Below are positions 1 through 4,966 of a stretch of 5,742 nt of DNA, one piece after another (position 1 is the stretch's first letter; each line of letters begins with the position of its first letter). Source of the stretch: Nitrospirota bacterium (GTDB taxonomy: Bacteria > Nitrospirota > Thermodesulfovibrionia > Thermodesulfovibrionales > JdFR-85); assembly GCA_015485235.1 (NCBI GenBank), contig WFTX01000206.1, positions 1 through 5,742 on the forward strand, written 5' to 3'. The position numbers and the translations under genes were made by a program. Under the pieces are notes generated by a model. That model searched no databases. It was not told the origin of the DNA and saw only the letters and a program-made list of their open reading frames with translations.

Positions 1-12
1 CGATACGACCAA

Positions 13-294
13 ATGCCCTCAAGGAGCCTTCTCACCCTGTCTCTGTATCCTGCGGTGTGCTCTGAAATTTTTCATTATCAATACATGATGGTTAACGTAG
101 GCGCATCCCTGTGTCGGCTCGGCGGAAACCGACCGGTCTTCTCTATCCAAAACCTTTCATACAACTGATCAGGCCTGTTAAGGCGCCCGTCCATAACAGA
201 CTTTCTCTACTCAGACACGACCGGAGCTTCATAATGAAAAATTGCAGAGCACACCGCAGGAATCACGCCATATTGCGAAGATCCCTGAGGGTAT
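13..294 (-). mobile_element. MITE-like palindromic element, copy A
   Basis: Non-coding element whose two halves form a long inverted repeat. The best arms are 49-78 and 231-260: 30 nt each, 29 identical when one is reverse-complemented, with core GTGTGCTCTG and TTTTTCATTAT. Weaker outer arms reach ATGCCCTCAAGGA (13-25) and TCCCTGAGGGTAT (282-294). A diverged copy lies at 4067-4351 in the opposite orientation, and the similarity covers the whole length, including the roughly 150-bp centre. There is no transposase and no credible gene inside. Size, arms and copy number fit a non-autonomous miniature inverted-repeat element; a folded 3'-UTR RNA is the alternative. It begins 60 nt past the tmk stop, and the strand given is the direction of reading out of tmk. 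No clear target-site duplication was found, and the left outer end may run past the window edge. Confidence 0.75.
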
Positions 295-354
295 GCCCCA
301 TGCCGGACCCATTGTTTATGAAATATTATGGTAACGTTAAGGCTTTTTTATGTG

Positions 355-1011
355 CTACCGGTTTCCAGGTAAGTCGATCCTGTATGTCTGGCTCCGGACG
401 AAGCTTTCCAGCACTTCTCTGACCTGATCCCATACCGCTTCCTTTGGAAGGGAGGCATTTACCAGCCGGACCCTTTCAGGTGACTTCCGGGCTATCTCCC
501 TATAACCGTTTCTCACCTTTTCGTGGAACTCCAGGTCTTCAGCCTCAAAGCGGTCAAACTTCCGGGCGGCCTGGTTTCTCCCGAGCCCTGTCTCTACATC
601 CAGGTCAAGGAGGATGGTTAGATCAGGCGTAAGTCCCTCCCTTGCGATCCGGTCGAGCTCAAGGATGGTTTCCATGTCAAGTCCTCTTCCGTAGCCCTGA
701 TAGGCTATGGTGGAGTCGCTGAACCGGTCACAGATGACCACCTTCCCCTCCTTCAGGGAAGGGAGTATGGTCTTCCCGATATGTTCCGCCCGGTCTGCAA
801 AGTAGAGGAGGAGTTCCGTAAGGGGGGTCATGGGTTCACCTTCAGGGTCGAGGAGGAGTTTCCTTATCATCTCGCCAAGGGGAGTCCCGCCGGGTTCCCT
901 TGTCAGTACCACACTGTATCCCAGAGAGGAGAGATGTTCAGCGGACATCCGGGCAAGGCTACTTTTGCCGGAGCCCTCGATCCCTTCAAAGGTTATGAAA
1001 AAGCCTTTCAT
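355..1011 (-). CDS. tmk: Thymidylate kinase (dTMP kinase)
   Basis: Cytosolic P-loop kinase that phosphorylates dTMP to dTDP with ATP, a step both the de novo and salvage routes to dTTP need. The 218 residues match the family's usual length. The Walker A P-loop GIEGSGKS is at residues 10-17. The REPGGTPLGE segment that helps bind dTMP follows near residues 38-47. The DRFSDSTIAYQGYGRG motif of the family lies mid-protein. The LID region near residues 143-170 has several arginines and DRFE, followed by the conserved FHEKVRNGY. The ATG overlaps the stop of the upstream MetE-like gene as ATGA, with a weak GAAGG ribosome site inside that gene, so the two are probably co-translated. No U-tract terminator is visible downstream; palindromic element A starts 60 nt after the stop. 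The family assignment is very secure. Confidence 0.97.
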   Translation of the reverse strand: MKGFFITFEGIEGSGKSSLARMSAEHLSSLGYSVVLTREPGGTPLGEMIRKLLLDPEGEPMTPLTELLLYFADRAEHIGKTILPSLKEGKVVICDRFSDSTIAYQGYGRGLDMETILELDRIAREGLTPDLTILLDLDVETGLGRNQAARKFDRFEAEDLEFHEKVRNGYREIARKSPERVRLVNASLPKEAVWDQVREVLESFVRSQTYRIDLPGNR

Positions 1012-2012
1012 GCCTTCAGCTCTTCCTTCAATGCCCTGAGGATGGAAAAGACCCGTTCCGCCTCTTCAACCGTCCTGCTTCCGGCACCGCAGGATGGGGT
1101 AAGGATGATATGCTCAGGCAGGTCCTGACAGCCCGTGAGTGATGAGAGTTTCTCAACCTGGGAAAGGAAGGCATCCCTGAGGCCCACCGGGCTTACCTCA
1201 TTGATCGCCTCTGTTGTGGGAACAATGCCCCATGCAATAAAGCCTCCGCCGGAGAGGAACCTGGAGAGGTCCTCCCTGTAAGCCGTCAGGCTTTCAAAGA
1301 AATCAAAGGCATCAAAGTTCAGGACCTTTATGCCGGACCTGATCACCATCCCCCAGTCTGCACGTCCACAGCAGTGTATCCCCGAAATGCCGCCGGCTGA
1401 GTGGATTGCCTCGACAGTCCCGGAGAGCATCCTCAACGTTTCTTCTTCTGATACGCCGAGGTAGCTGCTGCTTCCTATTGCAGAGAGTATCGGCTCGTCG
1501 ATGAAGATTATCACGCCCTCTGCACGGCTGCTGAGCCTTTCCATCTGCCAGCGGGCCTTTGCCTGAAGGAGGAGAAGACCGATCTCGCGGAGTTCCTCAT
1601 CTGCATAGATCGTCCGGCCGTCCTGGAGCTTCAGCCCGAGGGTGAAGGTGAGGGGGCCTGTTATCTGGCCCTTGATGATGGGAAAGTTCCTGCCCTCAGT
1701 TATCTCCAGAAACATTGAGAGCCCGACTGCATAGTCAGTAGAGATGGGAAATTCACCGTCTTCAGAGGTCTTTTCGTAAAAGGCCGTTATCTCCTCAGGG
1801 GAATGTCTGACGAAGACCCTCTGGCGGGTCTCATCCACCACAAGTCCCGGCAGTCCTTCTGCATACTGGGGGATCATTCCTTCAAGAAATGACCTCTCCG
1901 GCAACTGGGGCCAGAAGGGGATATCGCAGGATTTGAGAATCAGTTCTATGGCTGCTGTGGGATCCCTGTGGGGGAGGCTTCCGATCCCCGTTGTCATCAG
2001 AGGCTTTATCAT
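1008..2012 (-). CDS. MetE/UROD-like protein (cobalamin-independent methionine synthase C-terminal-type domain)
   Basis: A 334-residue TIM-barrel protein of the UROD/MetE superfamily, about the size of the catalytic C-terminal half of MetE and lacking the N-terminal half. It opens with TTGIGSLPH (residues 7-15). It has KGQITGPLT near 114-122 and IDEP at 171-174, equivalent to the MetE DEP motif. Candidate zinc ligands are His213 and Cys215 (IHCCGR) and Cys308 (TPSCGAG), matching the His/Cys/Cys pattern that binds zinc and activates homocysteine in MetE. Short core-MetE proteins elsewhere use methyl-corrinoid donors, so a methyltransferase role is plausible, but substrate and donor cannot be read from the sequence. 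It is first in a unit with tmk (4-nt overlap). The chosen ATG has no clear Shine-Dalgarno; the TTGIGSLPH start six residues in supports it. Confidence 0.85.
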   Translation of the reverse strand: MIKPLMTTGIGSLPHRDPTAAIELILKSCDIPFWPQLPERSFLEGMIPQYAEGLPGLVVDETRQRVFVRHSPEEITAFYEKTSEDGEFPISTDYAVGLSMFLEITEGRNFPIIKGQITGPLTFTLGLKLQDGRTIYADEELREIGLLLLQAKARWQMERLSSRAEGVIIFIDEPILSAIGSSSYLGVSEEETLRMLSGTVEAIHSAGGISGIHCCGRADWGMVIRSGIKVLNFDAFDFFESLTAYREDLSRFLSGGGFIAWGIVPTTEAINEVSPVGLRDAFLSQVEKLSSLTGCQDLPEHIILTPSCGAGSRTVEEAERVFSILRALKEELKA

Positions 2013-2021
2013 ACTGAGGGT

Positions 2022-2035
2022 AATGATATATCATT
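2022..2035. promoter_or_regulatory. 14-bp perfect palindrome upstream of the MetE-like gene
   Basis: AATGATATATCATT is fully self-complementary and lies 9 nt before the MetE-like ATG, overlapping the proposed -10 box. A dimeric regulator bound here would block the promoter, but AT-rich palindromes of this size also occur by chance and no regulator is encoded nearby. Confidence 0.25.
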
Positions 2036-2052
2036 TATGGTGGAAGTTACAA
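2025..2052 (-). promoter_or_regulatory. Possible sigma-70-type promoter for MetE-like/tmk
   Basis: On the minus strand TTGTAA (2052-2047) is followed after 16 nt by TATATC (2030-2025); each matches its consensus hexamer at four of six positions. The predicted transcript would start only about 6 nt before the ATG. That agrees with the missing Shine-Dalgarno and suggests near-leaderless translation. Inference only. Confidence 0.3.
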
Positions 2053-2078
2053 GAATACTTGACTCTCGGGTTAGTTTA

Positions 2079-2216
2079 GAAAGGAGGTAGACAATGGCTT
2101 CTCGCTCATTCTCAGCGGACATCCTGTCCGCTTCCGAGGAGAAAATCAAGTCTCACCATCCAGGTGAGACTTATATGATTTTCAAAGCCGCTCCAATCCA
2201 TTATCCACCTCCTTTC
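2079..2216. repeat. Palindromic element with mirrored ribosome-site arms
   Basis: About 138 bp bounded by 19-nt inverted arms at 2079-2097 and 2198-2216, which match at 17 of 19 positions (GAAAGGAGGTRGAYAATGG). Inside are a perfect 8-bp hairpin at 2114-2132 (AGCGGACA, loop TCC) and a larger hairpin at 2141-2183. The latter has stems AGTCTCACC/GGTGAGACT and GAAAATCA/TGATTTTC with a 4-nt bulge. Each arm contains AAAGGAGG followed at normal spacing by ATG, pointing inward on both strands, so short reading frames are generated in both directions. The ordered nested symmetry indicates a mobile or structured repeat rather than a gene. No second copy is seen in the window. Confidence 0.6.
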
Positions 2217-2326
2217 CATAAAACTGGCACACGTCATAATGGGAATTCCGGACCGATACGAATTTCCTTTACCCTTGATGGCGAACGTCTTCGCTTGCTT
2301 CGGGTCCCATTGATCGGGTCAATCCA
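2217..2326. other. Unassigned intergenic stretch
   Basis: No convincing gene, promoter or long repeat is visible here. On the minus strand a short open stretch could be a decayed coding end, but it has no recognisable motif. A small hairpin GCGAA/TTCGC lies at 2281-2294. It may be the remnant of a larger insertion spanning the flanking repeats. Confidence 0.3.
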
Positions 2327-2402
2327 GAATGAAGAACCCTGCGGCAAGACCGCAGGGTTCTTCGATATGTAAGGAAGTTTTATTTCATTATATTCGCTCG
2401 CT
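2327..2402. repeat. Hairpin repeat module, copy 1
   Basis: GAATGAAGAACCCTGCGG begins a block that recurs at 5618-5716. It contains a perfect 14-bp hairpin, GATATG, TAAGGAAGTTTTAT (2370-2383) and ends in ATTCGCTCGCT. Copy 1 lacks 22 nt found in copy 2 between GATATG and TAAGG. Both copies have the same orientation, about 3.3 kb apart. Confidence 0.65.
2331..2363. terminator. Perfect 14-bp GC-rich hairpin, terminator-like
   Basis: GAAGAACCCTGCGG (2331-2344), a 5-nt loop CAAGA, and its exact reverse complement at 2350-2363. The A/T-rich stem base (GAAGAA/TTCTTC) resembles a bidirectional intrinsic terminator, but no clean run of T follows directly and no gene ends just upstream. It may instead be the core of the repeat module. 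Confidence 0.35.
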
Positions 2403-2430
2403 GTGCATATTCAAGAGCCAGGAGTTTCTC

Positions 2431-2438
2431 GAAAGGAG
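2431..2438 (+). promoter_or_regulatory. Ribosome binding site deciding the HEAT-protein start
   Basis: GAAAGGAG lies 5 nt before ATG 2444. The GTG at 2438, two codons upstream in frame, overlaps this site and cannot be initiated from it, so the ATG is preferred. Confidence 0.75.
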
Positions 2439-2443
2439 TGAGG

Positions 2444-2851
2444 ATGGACAGGGATGAACTCAGGCAGATGATCGCTGATTACATGGAGAAGGGCTTTCTT
2501 GAAAACATCATAGACATGTTCAGGCATGACAGCTCATTATACGACCTGATGGGAGAACTGATAAGGGACGAACGGATAAGGGTAAGAATCGGGGTAACCG
2601 CCCTGATGGAGGAGCTCGTCCGGCTTGACCCTGAACATGCAAGGCAGGCCGTTCCAGCCCTTCTTCCTCTTCTGGCTGATGAAGACCCTGTCGTCAGGGG
2701 TGATGCAGCCAACCTTATCGGTCTTACAGGCGACCCTGTAGGCATGGAAGGCATCCGGGCACTCCTTGCTGATCCCGTTCCCCAGGTGAGGGAGGTTGTT
2801 CGGGATCTGCTGGGGGCTGAAGATGCCGGGGGAGGCGCCGGAGATTATTAA
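2444..2851 (+). CDS. Small HEAT-repeat protein
   Basis: A 135-residue soluble, all-helical protein. The C-terminal two thirds contain tandem helix pairs of HEAT type. One is around AVPALLPLLADEDPVVRGDA (roughly residues 70-89), with the characteristic D-x-x-VR turn, then a Leu/Gly helix. The next is GIRALLADPVPQVREVVRDL. An earlier degenerate unit includes DERIRVRIGVTALMEEL. The N-terminus is a charged amphipathic helix. It ends in a short Gly/Asp-rich tail. There is no signal peptide or membrane segment. HEAT arrays are protein-binding scaffolds, so a partner-binding role is inferred, but the partner is unknown. It stands alone: repeats lie on both sides, and the folded element at 2853 begins 1 nt after its stop, so its mRNA probably includes that structure. 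Confidence 0.85.
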   Translation: MDRDELRQMIADYMEKGFLENIIDMFRHDSSLYDLMGELIRDERIRVRIGVTALMEELVRLDPEHARQAVPALLPLLADEDPVVRGDAANLIGLTGDPVGMEGIRALLADPVPQVREVVRDLLGAEDAGGGAGDY

Positions 2852-2852
2852 A

Positions 2853-3052
2853 ACCTAAATTGAGCGATTCTTTTAGAAACAGTATATAAGGAGGCAGAGG
2901 GGCAGTGGGCCTGAACGGTTTTGATCATCAGATAAGCCTCACCCGGAAGGTGAGGCATGATGATCGCCTCGGAGACGGGCATGGAGGCCCGTCGAGAATG
3001 ATGTGAAGGCCCATGGCCCTCTGCCTATAGAGCAAAATCGCTCAATTTAGGT
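2853..3052. repeat. 200-bp highly structured inverted-repeat element (possible ncRNA or MITE)
   Basis: It is closed by a perfect 17-nt inverted repeat, ACCTAAATTGAGCGATT at 2853-2869 against 3036-3052. Inside, AGGCAGAGGG (2892-2901) pairs with CCCTCTGCCT (3017-3026), and GGGCC (2907-2911) with GGCCC (3008-3012). Two hairpins fill the centre. One is 2923-2965, with GATCATCA/TGATGATC outside and GCCTCACC/GGTGAGGC inside, loop CGGAA. The other is 2974-2993, with GACGGGC/GCCCGTC and a 6-nt loop. The result is a compact multi-branched fold on either strand. No gene fits inside. It matches no RNA family I can name with confidence; a miniature transposable element with unusually good terminal repeats is the main alternative. 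Confidence 0.7.
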
Positions 3053-3068
3053 AAAACTATATTAGTGA

Positions 3069-3227
3069 GGGCAGGCGTGTCTCCCTCGAAACCGGATTTG
3101 ATGCGATATTCTTTATAAAATTATACGGGTTCCCGCCCTGTTCAGTTACAATACATTCATAGGCAAGTTGTTGGAGGTTATTGTCGGTATCGCTGAAATC
3201 CGGATTTCTCCTGAAACCAGCCTGCCC
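3069..3227. repeat. 159-bp imperfect palindromic element
   Basis: Bounded by GGGCAGGC (3069-3076) and its exact complement GCCTGCCC (3220-3227). A second pair of arms is 3088-3108 against 3188-3208, where GAAA, CCGGATTT and GCGATA are all matched with two small indels. The interior has a small CGGG/CCCG hairpin near 3126-3135 and an ACAATA/TATTGT pair. It starts 17 nt after the preceding element and ends 74 nt before the creatininase start, so it could be transcribed as that gene's leader. No riboswitch family is recognised. Confidence 0.55.
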
Positions 3228-3286
3228 GGCGGTATCGGTTCATGGCTTTGCCTATGCAAGGTTTAGTAAGAGGGTGCTCAAAAAGG

Positions 3287-3294
3287 AAAGGAGG
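3287..3294 (+). promoter_or_regulatory. Ribosome binding site deciding the creatininase start
   Basis: AAAGGAGG, 7 nt before ATG 3302. An in-frame ATG at 3242 has no such site and would add 20 basic residues atypical of the family. Confidence 0.8.
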
Positions 3295-3301
3295 AAGCCT
3301 T

Positions 3302-4012
3302 ATGCTGCTTGGCGAGATTACGATGGACGAATTCAAAAGGGGGCTCAGGAAGACAAAGACGATGATAATCCCCTACGGAACAGTGGAGGAGCATGGTAAG
3401 CATCTTCCCCTGAGTACGGATACAATGATTGCAGAGGAATGTCTCCGGAGGGTGGTTCAGAAGAAGAGGGCCTTCCTTGCACCACCTGTACATTACGGGG
3501 TATGCACCTCCACGAGGATGCATCCCGGGACGATAACAATCCGGCCTGAAACCCTCAGGATGCTCACCTTTGACATCGTTAGGGAGGCCTACAAGAAGGG
3601 GATCCGGAACTTCCTCCTTATCTCGGGTCATGGCGGGGGGCTTCATATGAATGCCTTGAAGGAGGTGGCTGAGGAGCTTGTAGAGGAGATTGATGACCTT
3701 AAGATCGCCGTCCTTTCACCCTGGGACATCTGCTGGGAGGAGATTTCCAGGATAGCTGAGACAGAGAATGACTCCCATGCCGGTGAGATCGAGACCTCCC
3801 TCATACTTGCACTCAGGCCCGATCTCGTCAAGGGGAGGTCAAAGGAGGAGTATCCCCGGTTCCCGAAACCCCTCGTTGTAAGGGACAAGCTGAAGTACTG
3901 GAAGGGCGGTGTCTGGGGAGACCCCGGGAAGGCATCAAAGGAAAAGGGCGAGAGGGTGATAGACCTTGTGGTGGAGCGGATTAGTGAGGTCATGGATGTT
4001 CTGGAGAAATGA
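3302..4012 (+). CDS. Creatininase-family amidohydrolase
   Basis: A 236-residue cytosolic metal-dependent hydrolase of the creatininase / creatinine amidohydrolase fold. The family includes creatininase, the deazaflavin/riboflavin-pathway FAPy deformylase ArfB and the mycofactocin peptidase MftE. Likely metal ligands from family motifs are Glu29 and His31 (GTVEEHGKHLP), Asp40 (STDT), His110 (SGHGGG) and Glu152 (HAGEIETS). The usual GHGGN motif reads GHGGG here, replacing a normally conserved Asn. The TSTRMHPGTITI segment matches the family's substrate-side loop, where H-PGT is typical. Length is normal for the start at 3302. No biosynthetic partner is adjacent, so the substrate cannot be named; true creatinine degradation is unlikely without neighbouring creatine genes. 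Element B begins 54 nt after the stop. Confidence 0.9.
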   Translation: MLLGEITMDEFKRGLRKTKTMIIPYGTVEEHGKHLPLSTDTMIAEECLRRVVQKKRAFLAPPVHYGVCTSTRMHPGTITIRPETLRMLTFDIVREAYKKGIRNFLLISGHGGGLHMNALKEVAEELVEEIDDLKIAVLSPWDICWEEISRIAETENDSHAGEIETSLILALRPDLVKGRSKEEYPRFPKPLVVRDKLKYWKGGVWGDPGKASKEKGERVIDLVVERISEVMDVLEK

Positions 4013-4066
4013 ACCTTGATGTTGTATAAACATGATGCCCGGCAGGGGAATGTCTATACGACTAAA

Positions 4067-4351
4067 ATACCTTCAAGGACTTTTCAACGCAATACGGTAT
4101 AATGCCCGGGAGTGTGCTCTGAATTTTTCATTATAAAGCGCCGGTCGTGTCTGAGTAGAGGAAGTCTGTTATGGACGGCGCCTTAACAAACTTGATCAGT
4201 GGTATAAAGGATGTTTGAGTAGATAAGGCCGTTCGGTTTCCGCCGGGCCGACACAGGAATGCGCTTATATGAATTATCATGTATTGATAATGAAAAATTC
4301 CAGAGCACACTCCCGGATACAAGACAGGGGAAGAATGTTTCGTTAGGGTAG
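4067..4351 (+). mobile_element. MITE-like palindromic element, copy B
   Basis: Reverse-orientation homologue of copy A (13-294). Inner arms are 4106-4134 and 4287-4316, identical as inverted repeats except for one inserted base (CCGGGAGTGTGCTCTG then AATTTTTCATTAT). Outer arms begin at ATACCTTCAAGGA (4067-4079) and end near 4351. The centre shares long blocks with A after reverse-complementing, for instance CGGCGGAAACCGA, TTAAGGCGCC, GTCCATAACAGACTT and CTCTACTCAGACACGACCGG. It lies between the creatininase stop (54 nt) and the isochorismatase start (60 nt). Short open frames in it are by-products of the repeat. Confidence 0.75.
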
Positions 4352-4353
4352 GC

Positions 4354-4369
4354 TCCATGCCTGCATGGA
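4354..4369. promoter_or_regulatory. Short palindrome upstream of the isochorismatase operon
   Basis: TCCATGC-CT-GCATGGA: 7-bp arms with a 2-nt centre, 42 nt before the ATG at 4412. Position and symmetry suit an operator for the two-gene operon, but no partner regulator or clear promoter hexamers were identified. Confidence 0.25.
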
Positions 4370-4411
4370 ATTTATGCAACTTTAAGATTTATATGACTGG
4401 AGAGGTGAACG

Positions 4412-4966
4412 ATGCTGGAAAAGTTCTTTTTAGACAGGGATGATGCACTCCTGGTTGTAGTAGACATCCAGGAGAGGCTTGCAAGGGTGATGGAGGAGCG
4501 GGATGTAGTGGTGAACAACTGCCTTCACCTGGTTGAGCTGGCAAGACTCCACTCTATCCCGATTGTTGTTACCGAACAGTATCCAAAGGGGCTTGGCCCG
4601 ACCCTGCCCGAGATTACCGATGCCCTCGGAGATACGGGCCCGGTTGAGAAGATCACCTTCAGCTGCTGCGGAGAGGCAGGATTTCTTGAGAAGGTCCGGT
4701 CTGCTGGAAGGAAAAAGATCATACTGACGGGGATGGAGACCCACGTCTGCGTGCTCCAGACCGCCCTCGACCTGATGAAGGACGGCTATACCGTGCATCT
4801 GGTGGAGGACGCTGTAACATCAAGAAGGAGGGAGAACAAGGAGACGGCCCTCCGGTTCCTGAGGGATGCCGGATGCGTTGTTACATGCACGGAGACGGTC
4901 CTTTTCCAGATACTCGAGAGGGCAGGGACGGATGAGTTCAAGTCTATCGCAAGGAGAATAAAATAG
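4412..4966 (+). CDS. Isochorismatase-family cysteine hydrolase
   Basis: A 184-residue cytosolic hydrolase of the isochorismatase-like fold. The expected Asp-Lys-Cys triad is visible: Asp18 in VVVDIQ, Lys80 in VEKITFSCC, and nucleophile Cys113 in GMETHVCVLQTALDL. The pattern GMETHVC, then GYTVHLVEDAVTSR, a closing TETVLFQIL, and a C-terminal EFKSI segment is typical of the uncharacterised ISOC-type branch. That argues against a dedicated isochorismatase, which would sit with siderophore genes. A nicotinamidase metal-binding D-x-H motif is not seen. Length is normal. A GGAGAGGTG ribosome site precedes the ATG. The stop codon directly abuts the ATG of the histidine phosphatase gene, so the two are expected to be co-transcribed. 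The substrate is unknown. Confidence 0.92.
   Translation: MLEKFFLDRDDALLVVVDIQERLARVMEERDVVVNNCLHLVELARLHSIPIVVTEQYPKGLGPTLPEITDALGDTGPVEKITFSCCGEAGFLEKVRSAGRKKIILTGMETHVCVLQTALDLMKDGYTVHLVEDAVTSRRRENKETALRFLRDAGCVVTCTETVLFQILERAGTDEFKSIARRIK

Noticed and set aside
111..422. 103-codon plus-strand frame across element A
   Set aside because: It lies in the repeat and runs into the 3' end of tmk on the other strand. Its partial similarity to the frame at 4131-4379 is explained by the shared element.
2094..2372. 92-codon plus-strand open frame with a good ribosome site
   Set aside because: Its first 40 codons are the palindromic element, its ribosome site is the repeat arm, and it ends just past the terminator-like hairpin. 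The protein has no domain features and looks like an accident of the repeats.
2438..2443. GTG as the start of the HEAT gene
   Set aside because: It overlaps the ribosome site itself; ATG 2444 has proper spacing.
2936..2956. Resemblance of the CCGGAAGG loop to bacterial SRP RNA
   Set aside because: Only the tetraloop-like core is similar; the rest of the conserved SRP helix and the internal loops are absent.
3098..3126. TTGATG with a 17-nt spacer to TTATAC as promoter of the creatininase gene
   Set aside because: The -10 match is poor and the sequence lies inside the palindromic element's arm; not better than chance.
3242..3301. Longer start for the creatininase gene
   Set aside because: No ribosome site there, and the extra residues are not family-like; AAAGGAGG sits before ATG 3302.
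4131..4379. 82-codon minus-strand frame across element B
   Set aside because: By-product of the repeat; no credible start context and not preserved as a frame in copy A.
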